47,703 nucleotides of DNA from Planotetraspora kaengkrachanensis (GCF_016862895.1 NZ_BONV01000059.1:1-47703), one strand, 5' to 3'; shown: positions 7,578-15,943, counted from the first letter of the stretch. The notes: generated by a model not told the origin, from the letters alone. Program-made: numbers and translations.

Positions 7578-8255
7578 ATGAGCGAAACGAGGGTCCTCGT
7601 CGCCGACGATGAGCCGAACATCCGCGACCTGGTCGGCATCGCGCTCCGGTTCCACGGGTTCACCGTCACCGGCGCGTCCTCCGGCCACGAGGCCCTCGAA
7701 CTCGCCGCGCCCGGAGATTTCGACCTGATCGTCCTGGACGTGATGCTCCCCGACCTCGACGGCTTCGAGGTGTGCCGCAGGCTCCGGGCGGCGGGCGACG
7801 AGGTGCCGATCATCTTCCTGACCGCGAGGGACACCACGGCCGACACCGTCCACGGCCTCACGCTTGGCGGCGACGACTACGTCACCAAGCCGTTCTCCGT
7901 CGACGCCCTGGTCGCCAGGGCGCGGGCGGTGCTGCGGCGCGGCGGCCGCGCGCCGGCCAAGGACGACGTGCTCCGCGTGGCCGACCTCGAGCTGGACGAG
8001 ACCGGCTGGGAGGTGCGGCGGGGCGGCGTGCGGGTCGAGCTGTCGCCGACCGAGTTCCGGCTGCTGGCCTTCCTGATGCGCCACAGGAACCAGGTGGTGA
8101 CCAAGGCGCAGCTGCTCGAGCACGTCTGGGGCTTCGGCACGCAGTCGCAGGTGGTGGAGACCTACATCTCCTACCTGCGCCGCAAGCTCGACCCGCTCGG
8201 CCCGGCGCTGATCCACACGCAGCGGGGCGTCGGATACGCCCTGCGCACGCCGTGA
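7578..8255 (+). CDS. OmpR-family response regulator
   Basis: 225 residues. The receiver domain (about 1-115) has the acidic pair in VADDEPN, phospho-acceptor Asp54 in VLDVMLPD, a conserved Thr in FLTARD and Lys in VTKPF. The C-terminal winged helix (about 130-225) includes LSPTEFRLL and ends VRTQRGVGYAL-like (HTQRGVGYALRTP). Phosphorylation by the following kinase should drive dimer binding to direct repeats; the repeats at 6996-7022 are candidate sites. Its stop overlaps the kinase start (GTGA), indicating translational coupling. Confidence 0.96.
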   Translation: MSETRVLVADDEPNIRDLVGIALRFHGFTVTGASSGHEALELAAPGDFDLIVLDVMLPDLDGFEVCRRLRAAGDEVPIIFLTARDTTADTVHGLTLGGDDYVTKPFSVDALVARARAVLRRGGRAPAKDDVLRVADLELDETGWEVRRGGVRVELSPTEFRLLAFLMRHRNQVVTKAQLLEHVWGFGTQSQVVETYISYLRRKLDPLGPALIHTQRGVGYALRTP

Positions 8256-9658
8256 CCACGCTTCGCGGCCGGCTGCTCGCCGGGCTCATCGGCGTCACCG
8301 CCCTCGGGCTCGCGGCCCTGTCCCTGGTCAGCATGCTGATGTTGCGCAGCCACATGATCCAGCGCATGGACGCCTCCCTGCTGACTGCCGCCAACGCGTC
8401 GGCCACCAGGCTGGCCCGGGCGTCCGGCATCGCCGTGGTCCAGGCGGGATCGACGTACGCGGTGGTCACGCTGAACGCCTCGACCGGGCGTGCCAGGCTG
8501 GTGGGCGGGGACGACCCCGACGCGGCGGCCCTGCCGGGGCTCGTCCAGTCGGTCGGCGCCGGCAGGCTCGGCGCGCACGCGGACGCCGGTGAGACGTTCA
8601 CCATGGGCTCGCGCCTGCGTGCCGCCGCGGCGCGGATGGCGGCCGGCGACCGCGTCGTCGTGGTCGCCGTGCCGCTCGACGAGATCAGGAACACCCTGGC
8701 CCGTCTCCTGGTCACCGAACTCGTCACCGGTGGCGTGCTCATCGGGCTGCTCGCGCTGTTCGGCCGGTGGCTGATCCGCGGCGGCCTCGCGCCGCTGGCG
8801 CGGATGGCCGACACCGCCCAGCGCGTCGCCGCGGGCGGCGACCTGTCGACGCGGATGCCCGAGGGCCCCACGGAGGCGGGCAGGCTCGGCCGGGCGATCA
8901 ATGTGATGTTGGCGCAGATCCAGCAGGCGTTCGCCGCCCGGTGGGCCTCGGAGGAGCGGCTGCGACGCTTCGCCGCCGACGCCTCGCACGAGCTGCGCAC
9001 CCCGCTGACGACGATCCACGGCTACGCGGAGCTGTACCGCAAGGGCGCGATCCCGGACGAGGACGTGCCGCAGGTGATGCTGAGGATCGAGAACGAGTCC
9101 GCCCGCATCACCCGCCTGGTGACCGAGTTGCTCGAGCTCGCCCGGCTCGACCGGGGCGCGGCGCTGTCCGTCGCCCTCGTCGACCTGGTGCCCGTGGTCG
9201 CCGAGGTGGTGGACGACTTCACCGCGCTCAACCCGGACCATCCCGTCCGCGTCGAGTCGCCGCCGGCGCTGGAACGGGAGGTCGACGAGGCGAGGATCCG
9301 GCAGGTGCTGGTCAACCTCCTCGGCAACGTCGCCGCGCACACGCCTCCGGGCACCTCGGTCCTGGTGCGGCTGGCCCCGCCGGGCGTCCTCCAGGTCGCG
9401 GACGACGGCCCCGGCATGCCGGAAGGGGACGCGGCACGCGCGTTCGACCGGTTCCACGGCGCCGGCTCCGGGCTCGGCCTGGCCATCGTGCAGGCCATCG
9501 CCGCGGCGCACGGCGGCACGGTCACTCTGTCGTCCACACTCGGCCAGGGGACCGTCGTCACGGTCGACCTGGGACCCCGCGCGGACGCCCGGTCCCCGGC
9601 CGGGCCCGCGGAACCCGTCACGACACCGCTGGCCGGGCCCCCGGCAGGGTCGGCGTGA
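8252..9658 (+). CDS. Sensor histidine kinase partner of the OmpR regulator
   Basis: 468 residues starting at GTG 8252, which overlaps the regulator stop. Two membrane helices (about 10-32 and 150-172) bracket a sensor loop of about 120 residues. Then a HAMP domain, the phospho-acceptor helix with ASHELRTPL, and an ATPase domain with the N box (LVNLLGNVAAH), G1 (DDGPGMP) and G2 (GSGLGLAIV). It is a standard membrane kinase. The sensor loop is Ala/Gly-rich with no recognised domain. It is not closely related to the other two kinases in the window. Confidence 0.95.
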   Translation: MTTLRGRLLAGLIGVTALGLAALSLVSMLMLRSHMIQRMDASLLTAANASATRLARASGIAVVQAGSTYAVVTLNASTGRARLVGGDDPDAAALPGLVQSVGAGRLGAHADAGETFTMGSRLRAAAARMAAGDRVVVVAVPLDEIRNTLARLLVTELVTGGVLIGLLALFGRWLIRGGLAPLARMADTAQRVAAGGDLSTRMPEGPTEAGRLGRAINVMLAQIQQAFAARWASEERLRRFAADASHELRTPLTTIHGYAELYRKGAIPDEDVPQVMLRIENESARITRLVTELLELARLDRGAALSVALVDLVPVVAEVVDDFTALNPDHPVRVESPPALEREVDEARIRQVLVNLLGNVAAHTPPGTSVLVRLAPPGVLQVADDGPGMPEGDAARAFDRFHGAGSGLGLAIVQAIAAAHGGTVTLSSTLGQGTVVTVDLGPRADARSPAGPAEPVTTPLAGPPAGSA

Positions 9659-9665
9659 CAGCCGC

Positions 9666-9702
9666 GGGCACGCGTGCCCTCACATGCGCGCGGCCGCGCG
9701 CA
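9666..9702. terminator. Palindromes between convergent kinase and AAA genes
   Basis: GGGCACGCGTGCCC (9666-9679) is a perfect 14-bp palindrome filling most of the 21-base gap between two convergent stops. A second perfect palindrome of 18 bp, TGCGCGCGGCCGCGCGCA (9685-9702), follows inside the last codons of the AAA gene. No T tract. Bidirectional termination is likely but unproven. Confidence 0.45.
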
Positions 9703-10417
9703 GGTCGTGGTTGAAGGCCCTGATGTCCTCGTCGGTCAGCGACGACCGGGTGCCCGCTATCGCGTCCAGGTAGTCGCCGGTGTCCCGGACGGGCTCCTCC
9801 CCGGGGACGCCTCGGCCGTCCGCGGTCCTGAGGTGACGTTCGAACGCGGTCTGCGCCGCCGTCCGCGCCGCGTACTCGATGTCGGCGGGCGTGAACCGGG
9901 CGCTGGCCTCCACCAGTGCGTCGAGGTTCACCCGGGCGAGGCCGCCGGTCCCGATGTACCGCGCCCAGATCGCCCGGCGGGCGTCCGCGTCCGGCGGCCC
10001 GACCGGGATCAGGTAGTCGAACCTGCCCGGCCGCAGGAAGGCCGGGTCCATGCTGCGGACGGCGTTGGTCGCGCAGACGAGCAGCCTGCGGTCCCTGCGC
10101 CTGAAGATCGGGATGAGTTTGAGCAGCTCATTGGTGATCCGGTGGGTCAGCGATGCCGGGTCGCGCCGCTGCGAGGCGATCTCCTCCGCCTCGTCGAAGA
10201 ACAACACGATCCGGTCCAGGTGGTCGACCCGCGAGAACAGCTGCCGCAGCGCGGCCGCGACGCCGTTCGGGTCCGTGGCGAGCTGGTAGGGGAAGACCTC
10301 GACGAACGGCCATCTGAGCCGCGAAGCGACCGCTCTGGCGAAGGTCGTCTTGCCCGTTCCCGGCGGACCGAACAGCACGACGGCTCGGGGCGGCTCGACG
10401 CCGTACTGCTCTGCCAC
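9680..10417 (-). CDS. AAA+ ATPase (FtsH/Cdc48-like core), short
   Basis: 245 residues from GTG at 10417. Walker A GPPGTGKTT is at 17-25, Walker B VLFFDEAEE near residue 75, sensor 1 CATNAV, and the arginine-finger region FLRPGRFD. The C-terminal helical lid includes FTPADIEYAARTA. It begins only 16 residues before Walker A, so the usual N-terminal helix and any adaptor domain are missing; either the family is naturally short or the 5' end has been lost. AAA+ proteins remodel other proteins using ATP. No protease partner is adjacent. It is not a MoxR/GvpN-type AAA despite lying near the gas-vesicle cluster. Confidence 0.88.
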   Translation of the reverse strand: MAEQYGVEPPRAVVLFGPPGTGKTTFARAVASRLRWPFVEVFPYQLATDPNGVAAALRQLFSRVDHLDRIVLFFDEAEEIASQRRDPASLTHRITNELLKLIPIFRRRDRRLLVCATNAVRSMDPAFLRPGRFDYLIPVGPPDADARRAIWARYIGTGGLARVNLDALVEASARFTPADIEYAARTAAQTAFERHLRTADGRGVPGEEPVRDTGDYLDAIAGTRSSLTDEDIRAFNHDLRAAARM

Positions 10418-10573
10418 TTCCCGGCCGCTAACCAGCCGAAACCCGGGCGAACCGCCTCATGGGCCGTCGTTTGCCCGGCCAGTGGCGGCGAACTAACGTG
10501 ATGAACGTTCAAGTTCAGTTTCGGGGGTCGGCCGGGTGCGGCCTCCCCGTCGAGCAGATACGCCGGTTCCCCC

Positions 10574-11407
10574 ATGACTTCGAAGATCTGGTTCATCACC
10601 GGGACGTCTCGCGGCTTCGGGCGCGAGTGGGCCCTCGCCGCCCTCGACCGCGGCGACCGCGTGGCGGCCACCGCACGCGACGCCGCCTCGCTCGACGATC
10701 TCGTGGACGAGTACGGCGACGCGATCGCCGTGTTCACCCTCGACGTCACCGACCGCGAGGCGGTCTTCGACGTGGTCGCCAAGGCGCACGACCACTTCGG
10801 CCGGCTCGACGTCGTGGTCAACAACGCGGGCTACGGGCAGTTCGGCATGATCGAGGAGATCACCGAGCAGGAGGCCCGGGCCCAGATCGAGACCAACCTG
10901 TTCGGCGCCCTGTGGGTGACGCAGGCGGCGCTCCCCTACCTGCGCGAGCAGGGCTCCGGCCACATCATCCAGGTGTCCTCCATCGGCGGCGTCTCCGCCT
11001 TCCCCAACGTCGGCATGTACAACGCGTCCAAGTGGGCGCTCGAAGGCCTCAGCCAGTCACTCGCCCACGAGGTCGAATCCTTCGGGATCAAGGTGACCAT
11101 CGTGGAGCCTGCCGCCTACGACACCGACTGGGCCGGCTCGTCCGCGAGCCGCGCCGCTTCACTGCCCGCGTACGAGGACGTGCGCGGGCGGGCCGCCGAG
11201 CAGCGTGCCCGCAGGGTGGGGACGCCCGGCAGGCCGGAGGCGACCCGCGAGGCCGTCCTTCGGGTGGTCGACGCGGAACGGCCCCCGTTGCGGATCTTCT
11301 TCGGCGACGGGCCGCTGGCGATCGCCGCCGCCGACTACGAGTCGCGGCTGGCCACCTGGCGGGAGTGGGAACCCGTGTCAGTGGCCGCGCACGGCAAGCA
11401 GGACTGA
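10574..11407 (+). CDS. Classical short-chain dehydrogenase/reductase
   Basis: 277 residues. The cofactor loop TGTSRGFG (9-16) and NNAG (about 88-91) define a classical SDR. The catalytic Ser (QVSSIGG) and Tyr-x-x-x-Lys (YNASK) are intact. The Arg after the glycine motif suggests NADP(H) preference, by family rules. The C-terminal extension (about 190-277) is typical of oxidoreductases acting on bulky substrates. No good ribosome site precedes the ATG. An upstream palindrome TGAACGTTCA (10502-10511) followed by AGTTCA could be a regulator site. Substrate unknown. Confidence 0.93.
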   Translation: MTSKIWFITGTSRGFGREWALAALDRGDRVAATARDAASLDDLVDEYGDAIAVFTLDVTDREAVFDVVAKAHDHFGRLDVVVNNAGYGQFGMIEEITEQEARAQIETNLFGALWVTQAALPYLREQGSGHIIQVSSIGGVSAFPNVGMYNASKWALEGLSQSLAHEVESFGIKVTIVEPAAYDTDWAGSSASRAASLPAYEDVRGRAAEQRARRVGTPGRPEATREAVLRVVDAERPPLRIFFGDGPLAIAAADYESRLATWREWEPVSVAAHGKQD

Positions 11408-11456
11408 GCCGCGCAGAAGCCGGGAGCGAGCGCGGCCGGTCAGGCTTCGCTGCCGG

Positions 11457-11915
11457 TCAGAGAGCGCCGGAGTCCGCGGGCTCGTCGGGGTCACCGGCGA
11501 GCTCGCGGGCGGCCCGCACCTGGTCGCCGTCCATGCCCTCCGTCCCGGTACGGTCGCGGAACGCGGCCTGGCCGTCGATCCACCGGGTGTGGGCCTCCCA
11601 GGCGGACTGCTTGGTGGTCCCGAGCGCCGCGCCGATCTGCGACCAGGAGGCACCCGCGGCCCGTGCGGTCCTGACCGTGAGCTGCCTGCCGTACGCGGCC
11701 TTGCGCGCGATCACCTCGCCGAGGGCGAGCAACTCGAGGGCCTCCTCCTTGGACAGCGCGGCCTGCGGTGGAGCGAACCGGCCGCTCATGGCGTCGGGCC
11801 AGTCGAGGTCCTCGTCGGCCGGCGATCCTAGGGACTCGCGGACGCGTAGCTCGTCGTAGCGCGCGACGGCGGTGCGGAGCGTGTGGTCGCGTTCGGCGCT
11901 GTCAGGCGTGTACAT
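11457..11915 (-). CDS. Small helix-turn-helix protein, probable autoregulated DNA-binding protein
   Basis: 152 residues from ATG at 11915 with GGGAGGA upstream. The middle contains an HTH-like segment, AAGASWSQIGAALGTTKQSA (about 87-106), within a helical domain; the rest is acidic. No larger family recognised. Immediately upstream are two tandem 16-bp palindromes, which strongly suggests self-regulation. The gene lies on the same strand as, and 54 bases downstream of, gvpK, so it might also be read through from the gas-vesicle operon. Role otherwise unknown. Confidence 0.82.
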   Translation of the reverse strand: MYTPDSAERDHTLRTAVARYDELRVRESLGSPADEDLDWPDAMSGRFAPPQAALSKEEALELLALGEVIARKAAYGRQLTVRTARAAGASWSQIGAALGTTKQSAWEAHTRWIDGQAAFRDRTGTEGMDGDQVRAARELAGDPDEPADSGAL

Positions 11916-11929
11916 GGCGCCATCCTCCC

Positions 11930-11961
11930 GTCAGGGCATCCTGACGTCAAGGCACCCTGAC
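11930..11961 (-). promoter_or_regulatory. Two head-to-tail 16-bp palindromic operators
   Basis: GTCAGGGCATCCTGAC (11930-11945) is followed without a gap by GTCAAGGCACCCTGAC (11946-11961). The units match at 14 of 16 positions. The first is a perfect inverted repeat of 6-bp arms around GCAT. They end 14 bases before the HTH gene start, overlapping where a promoter and leader must be, and lie between that gene and gvpK. Confidence 0.65.
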
Positions 11962-11969
11962 GAGTGTCG

Positions 11970-12338
11970 TCACCGATCCGTGGGAAGCAGCGTGCCGAGC
12001 GGGCCGAGATCCAGGTTCAGATCGGAGGGCGACAGGCCGAAGCGCTCGCACAACTCGGTCATCGCCTCCTCCAGGCGCATCAGGGTCAGCCCCAGCGTCT
12101 CGATCTGCTCCTCGGTCAGATCGCCCTCGCCCATCCGGCGGATGCACTGCCGTTCGACGAGCTGGCGCACGAGCTCCACGAGTGTCAGGACGAGCCGGCT
12201 CAGGTCGCGCTCGACCGCCTCGGGATCGGTGTTGAGGCGCCAGCTGTCGGACCGCGTGCCGTCCCCAGCCGGCCTGTCGGTGGCGCGCCCGCCGATGGTC
12301 GCGGGCCTGCCGGCGGCGTCACGACCAGGACGGCCCAT
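11970..12338 (-). CDS. gvpK: Gas vesicle protein GvpK
   Basis: 122 residues, ATG with GGAGGTCGATC upstream. The core (about 35-118) has the GvpK pattern: LVLTLVELVRQLVERQ, IRRMGEGDLTEEQIE and MEELCERFG-like MTELCERFGL. The Arg/Gly-rich first 30 residues are less conserved. GvpK is an accessory protein needed for vesicle formation in other organisms, role not fully known. Last gene of the gvp operon; its start overlaps the end of gvpS by 20 bases. Confidence 0.93.
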   Translation of the reverse strand: MGRPGRDAAGRPATIGGRATDRPAGDGTRSDSWRLNTDPEAVERDLSRLVLTLVELVRQLVERQCIRRMGEGDLTEEQIETLGLTLMRLEEAMTELCERFGLSPSDLNLDLGPLGTLLPTDR

Positions 12339-12561
12339 GATCGACCTCCGTCTGCGTCTCGTCGGGGCCCCGCACGGACGCGATCAGCGCGCGCAGGGAG
12401 ATCCGGACGAGCTCGATGTCGGCGATGGACAGCACGAGGTCCCCGGTCACGACGACGCCGCCCGCGAGCAGCCTGTCGAGGAGGTCCACGAGCGCCACGC
12501 GCTCCGGCGGCAGGCGGCCCTCCTCGGCCAGGGCGGCGCCCCGGCGGACGTCCGGAGTCAC
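12319..12561 (-). CDS. gvpS: GvpS, small GvpA-family protein
   Basis: 80 residues from GTG at 12561, which overlaps the gvpL stop (GTGA). The segment VALVDLLDRLLAGGVVVTGD followed by LSIADIELVRISLRALIAS is the GvpA/J fold: an amphipathic helix, beta hairpin and second helix. In Streptomyces clusters the small GvpA homologue between gvpL and gvpK is called gvpS; order and size agree. These paralogues are thought to nucleate or cap the shell rather than form its bulk. Confidence 0.88.
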   Translation of the reverse strand: MTPDVRRGAALAEEGRLPPERVALVDLLDRLLAGGVVVTGDLVLSIADIELVRISLRALIASVRGPDETQTEVDHGPSWS

Positions 12562-13415
12562 CGCGCGCCTCCCTCCCCGCCCTCCGTCTCCAGCTCCACG
12601 GCGGTGAACGAGTAGGGCGCCCAGGGACCGGTCAGCTCCACGTCCATGCCCGCACCCTCTCCGGGACCGGCGGCGGACGCGGCCTCGCGGAAGGCCGCGA
12701 CCGCCGCGGCGAACTCCGCACCCCGGTCCTCCTCAACGAGGTAGGCGCCGTTGAGCACCATCCACTCCCTGCGGCCGGACAACTGCGGATCCTGCGGCCG
12801 ATGGCGGCGGCCGGCCACGGCGATCTCCCCCAGGGCCGCGTGCAGCCGTTCCGCGCGCGCGACCGCCTGACGCCACAGGTCCTGGCGGTTGTGGAGGTTC
12901 TCTTTGCGGCGCTGGAGGTAGGCCGTTCCCGGCCCGGCGCCCGTACGCCCGGTGGTGGCCTCACGCCCGGCAGAAGACTCACGTCCGGCGGCGCCTTCCG
13001 CCGTGCGGGACGCGGCATCCGGGTCGACGTACGCCTTGACGCCCCATTCCCGGCGGCCCGCGACCCGGGACAGGACCGCGAGGAAGTCGTCGTGCCGCCG
13101 CTCCAGCAACTCCCGGACCTGCTCCTCACCGCTGTAGACGGTGACCAGCCGCACCGGCGCCGTCGGCCCCGCCTCCGCCACCGCCTCGACGACGCGGTGG
13201 TGGGCACGGGCCACCTCGCCGACCCAGTCCAGATCCTCCAGCAGGCGTGCCAGCGGCTCCTCGCCGAACTGGTCAAGAGGGACGGTGCTCACGTACGCCG
13301 CGAGATCTGCGGCGCCGACCTTCCGGACGGGCGCGCCGAGGACGCCGCGCACGCTCAGGCACGCGTCGCCCGCCTCGCTGGTCACCGCGTACAGGTAGAT
13401 GCCGGATTCAGTCAC
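12558..13415 (-). CDS. gvpL: Gas vesicle protein GvpL (GvpL/F family)
   Basis: 285 residues from GTG at 13415, overlapping the gvpJ stop by 8 bases. GvpL/F features: N-terminal GIYLYAVTS, RLVTVY and the C-terminal GPWAPYSF motif. An Ala/Gly/Ser-rich insertion (about 130-165) splits the two alpha/beta subdomains and looks like a flexible linker. GvpL/F proteins are accessory factors that bind other Gvp proteins during assembly. This cluster carries two, the other being gvpF at 14597-15382. Confidence 0.92.
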   Translation of the reverse strand: MTESGIYLYAVTSEAGDACLSVRGVLGAPVRKVGAADLAAYVSTVPLDQFGEEPLARLLEDLDWVGEVARAHHRVVEAVAEAGPTAPVRLVTVYSGEEQVRELLERRHDDFLAVLSRVAGRREWGVKAYVDPDAASRTAEGAAGRESSAGREATTGRTGAGPGTAYLQRRKENLHNRQDLWRQAVARAERLHAALGEIAVAGRRHRPQDPQLSGRREWMVLNGAYLVEEDRGAEFAAAVAAFREAASAAGPGEGAGMDVELTGPWAPYSFTAVELETEGGEGGAR

Positions 13416-13932
13416 CGCTCCTCTCCCATCCGCGCCGATCCGCCTCGCGCCTGTCGGCTCGGCGCCCGTCCCCTCCGCGCGGCTCCGCCTCGCGGGGCTC
13501 GACTTCGCGTGACTCGTATTCGCGTGGCTCCATGGCGCGCGGCCGCCCCTCGACTTCGCGCGGCCGCTGCTCGGGAACGCGCGACGGGAGGCCTTCGCGC
13601 TCGTCCAGGCGCTCCTCGATCGCGGCCAGGCGGTCGCGCAGCCGCCGGTTCTCGTCGACGAGCTCGCGGTTCTTGCCCGTCAGCCAGGGATCGTGCTCCC
13701 ACCAGTCGATGCCGAGCTCCCGTGCCGTGTCAACCGACGCGATGAGCAGCCGGAGCTTGATCGTCAGCAGCTCGATGTCGAGCAGGTTGACGCGGATGTC
13801 CCCCGCGATCACCACGCCCCTGTCGAGCACCCGCTCGAGGATGTCGCCCAGGTTGGAGGACTCGCGGCCGGTCGTCATCGGCTGCGCGTACGACTCCCGC
13901 ATGACGGGCCTGAACCTGGCCGGATCCGTCAT
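13408..13932 (-). CDS. gvpJ: GvpJ, GvpA-family protein with charged C-terminal tail
   Basis: 174 residues, ATG with GGGGAGGG upstream. The GvpA-like core (about 27-80: LGDILERVLDRGVVIAGDIR, LLDIELLTIKLRLLIAS) matches GvpJ, including the following GIDWWEHDPWL. Residues 85-115 form a predicted coiled coil (VDENRRLRDRLAAIEERLDE). The last 55 residues are a repetitive Arg/Glu tail (REVE, REYE, REAE units), encoded by imperfect DNA repeats around 13480-13570. GvpJ is a minor vesicle component implicated in nucleation. The tail is longer than in canonical GvpJ. Confidence 0.92.
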   Translation of the reverse strand: MTDPARFRPVMRESYAQPMTTGRESSNLGDILERVLDRGVVIAGDIRVNLLDIELLTIKLRLLIASVDTARELGIDWWEHDPWLTGKNRELVDENRRLRDRLAAIEERLDEREGLPSRVPEQRPREVEGRPRAMEPREYESREVEPREAEPRGGDGRRADRREADRRGWERSGD

Positions 13933-13937
13933 CGCGG

Positions 13938-14333
13938 CTAACCCTCCCCGACCGTGTTCGTGCCGCGGCGGTAACGTCCCAGGCGGCGGTAGGACAGCAG
14001 GTTCCCCTCCTCGTCCAGCTCGGCCTCGTAGACGGCGAGGACGTCGCCCGAGGACGGGATCCGGCGGTCCTCCACGATCTCCACGTGCACCGTCCAGCCG
14101 TCCTCGGCCGGCTCCACCAGCGTGACGGCCTCCGGGTCTCGCGCGGTCAGGTCGGCGATGTACCGCAGGCCCTGCTCTCCCGCGGTCACCGCGGTCATGG
14201 TGCGGCGCCGCCTCCGCGGCTCGGGCGCCTGCTCGTCCGCCTCCACCATCACCGGCGCGTACTCGTCGGACTCCTCGCGCCTGTACGGCTCCGCGGCTCG
14301 TACGTCGCGCGCCCTGCGCCTGGGGGAACCCAC
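13938..14333 (-). CDS. gvpO: Gas vesicle protein GvpO
   Basis: 131 residues from GTG at 14333, with a long GGAGGGGG tract upstream. The C-terminal 80 residues hold the GvpO domain: AEDGWTVHVEIVEDRRIP, DVLAVYEAELDEEGNLLSY and RRLGRYRRG. The N-terminal 45 residues are a charged, disordered segment ending in PRRRRRT. In haloarchaea GvpO affects gvp mRNA levels or assembly. In S. coelicolor gvpO leads the operon; here it sits between gvpG and gvpJ. Confidence 0.9.
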   Translation of the reverse strand: MGSPRRRARDVRAAEPYRREESDEYAPVMVEADEQAPEPRRRRRTMTAVTAGEQGLRYIADLTARDPEAVTLVEPAEDGWTVHVEIVEDRRIPSSGDVLAVYEAELDEEGNLLSYRRLGRYRRGTNTVGEG

Positions 14334-14337
14334 GCCC

Positions 14338-14571
14338 TCACCCCCTCCGCGTGCCTGTCATCGTGCTGAGGATCCGCTCCACGGCCCGGGACTCCTCCTC
14401 CGCGGAGATGAGCCCGGAGCGCCTGGCCTCCTCGATCTCCTCCAACCGGCGCCTGACGACGGCCGGATCCCTCAGCTCGTGTTCCACCTGGTCCTGGATC
14501 AGCTCGCCGAGCCGGATCACCGCGCGCACGGGTGCGACCGGCCAGGTGAAGATCAGGCCGATCAGTCCCAC
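14338..14571 (-). CDS. gvpG: Gas vesicle protein GvpG
   Basis: 77 residues from GTG at 14571, with GAAGGGAGGGG upstream. The GvpG pattern is clear: hydrophobic GLIGLIFTWPVAPVRAVI, then a helical charged region with RLEEIEEARRSGLISAEEE. GvpG is an essential accessory protein that interacts with GvpF-type proteins in haloarchaea. Gene spacing to gvpF (25 bases) and gvpO (4 bases) supports one transcript. Confidence 0.92.
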   Translation of the reverse strand: MGLIGLIFTWPVAPVRAVIRLGELIQDQVEHELRDPAVVRRRLEEIEEARRSGLISAEEESRAVERILSTMTGTRRG

Positions 14572-14596
14572 GAAGACCCCTCCCTTCGGCGGCCCG

Positions 14597-15382
14597 TCAC
14601 CCCGAGGTGACGAAGTCGTACACGGCCATCGGGCCGAGCACCCGCACGTCGATCCGGTCCGCCCATTCGCGCCGCAGTTCGCCGAGCACCATCTCGAAGT
14701 CGTCCTCCTGGTCCGAACGCACCATGAAGGCGACGTTGGCCGCGTCCCGCTCGTGCGCGGGATCCCGGACGACTGCCGCCACGGTGCACGGGGCGAAGCA
14801 GTCGAGCACGGTCTGCGTGTCGGCCTCCCGCTTGACGGCGATCGCCTGGGTGATCAGCTCGCCGATGCGGATCCGCTCATTGCGGGTCGCGTCCTCAGGC
14901 CGGCCCCTGACCTGGTCGCGGAGCCGCCTGATCTCGGCGTTCTCTGCGAGGATCTCGTTGAGAACCCACCGTTCGGCGTAGGTCGCCCTGATGACGTACT
15001 GGACGTGCCCTTCGACCTCCTTCAGCGCGGCGGCGAACTCGTCGTGGTGGGGTTCGAGCAGCTCACCGACCACGGCTTCCGGCGACGTCAGCACGGCCCC
15101 GAACCTGAGGGGCAGCACCGGCACCTCGGCCGCCGTACCGTTCAGCAGCGCCTCGTGTCCCACGAGGTCCTCCGCTCGGCCGAGCGGGCGGTCCACCGCC
15201 ACGTCGCTGACCAGCGCCCCGATCCGGCCGTGCCGGATGAGCCGCACCCGGCCGGGCGGGTCTCCCACGCCGACCGCGTCCGGGCTGACGTCCACGTCTT
15301 CCGGCACGATCCCGTACACGTAGCAGGCGATGCCTTCGACGGCCGGCCTCGCCCGCCGCGATGTCTCCGTAGAGCTCGACAT
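14597..15382 (-). CDS. gvpF: Gas vesicle protein GvpF (GvpL/F family)
   Basis: I prefer ATG at 15382 (261 residues), 11 bases after GGAG; a GTG at 15391 would leave only two bases of spacing. Motifs: CYVYGIVP at the N-terminus, VLPLRFGAVL, a central helical region (ELLEPHHDEF, then HVQYVIRATY) and the C-terminal VRVLGPMAVYDF. In other organisms GvpF is the one accessory protein that contacts monomeric GvpA, acting as a chaperone. The position immediately after gvpA agrees. Two Cys (DCFAPC) in the middle are unusual for the family. Confidence 0.93.
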   Translation of the reverse strand: MSSSTETSRRARPAVEGIACYVYGIVPEDVDVSPDAVGVGDPPGRVRLIRHGRIGALVSDVAVDRPLGRAEDLVGHEALLNGTAAEVPVLPLRFGAVLTSPEAVVGELLEPHHDEFAAALKEVEGHVQYVIRATYAERWVLNEILAENAEIRRLRDQVRGRPEDATRNERIRIGELITQAIAVKREADTQTVLDCFAPCTVAAVVRDPAHERDAANVAFMVRSDQEDDFEMVLGELRREWADRIDVRVLGPMAVYDFVTSG

Positions 15383-15383
15383 G

Positions 15384-15794
15384 TCAGCCACCGCTCCTTC
15401 GCCGCACTCGCCGTTCCGGCTCCGGCTCCTCCAGCGTGCCCGCGATGTAGTCGTGCAGTTTCTCGCCTGCGGCCTCGATCACTCCCTGGGCGGCGCCCTT
15501 GGTCTTGCCGCGCGCGACCCCCTGTGTGACGTCGCCGACGAGTTCGGGAAGCCCCGCCTTGTCCTGTCCGAGGTCCAGCCGGTTCACCGCCTCGGCGAAG
15601 CGCAGGTAGGTGTCCACGCTCGCCACCACGACGCGCGCGTCGATGGTGAGCACCTCGATGCCGACGAGCGAGACCCGGACGAAGGCGTCGATGACGAGTC
15701 CCTTGTCCAGGATCGTGTCGATGACGTCCGCCAGGCCTGAACCCGACGTGCGGTCCGGCAACCCTCCGCCTCCCGAAGGAACGGTCACCGTCAT
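15384..15794 (-). CDS. gvpA: Gas vesicle structural protein GvpA
   Basis: 136 residues from ATG at 15794, 8 bases after GAGGAGG. Residues about 17-70 are the shell-forming core: [40 protein letters not shown] and [10 protein letters not shown]. The core resembles the major shell protein, which assembles into gas-permeable ribs. A C-terminal extension of about 60 residues ([12 protein letters not shown], then an acidic and Arg-rich end) goes beyond the roughly 70-residue canonical GvpA, as in Streptomyces homologues. Whether this makes true gas-filled vesicles in actinomycetes has not been established to my knowledge. Confidence 0.93.
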   Translation of the reverse strand: MTVTVPSGGGGLPDRTSGSGLADVIDTILDKGLVIDAFVRVSLVGIEVLTIDARVVVASVDTYLRFAEAVNRLDLGQDKAGLPELVGDVTQGVARGKTKGAAQGVIEAAGEKLHDYIAGTLEEPEPERRVRRRSGG

Positions 15795-15943
15795 CCCCTC
15801 CACCTCCTCGTATGGGAATCTTCGCGGCGGGGTCGCGCCCCCGTGAGCGATCTCCCGCTCGATGCGACCCCGCCCCGCGCGCGCCGGGCGCCGTTCTCAC
15901 GGTCCCGGCCGTCTCCGGCGCCGGCGGTCCTTCCGACCCGGCT

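Noticed and set aside
6177-8216. 679-codon open frame on the minus strand
   Set aside because: Runs antisense to four well-supported genes, has His/Arg/Asp-rich composition without family motifs, and is a by-product of high GC content.
9680-10417. AAA ATPase as a GvpN substitute for the gas-vesicle cluster
   Set aside because: Motifs are FtsH/Cdc48-like, not MoxR/GvpN-like, and two unrelated genes lie between.
11964-13745. 593-codon open frame opposite the gvp genes
   Set aside because: The minus strand has conserved gvp motifs and tight gene packing; this frame has none.
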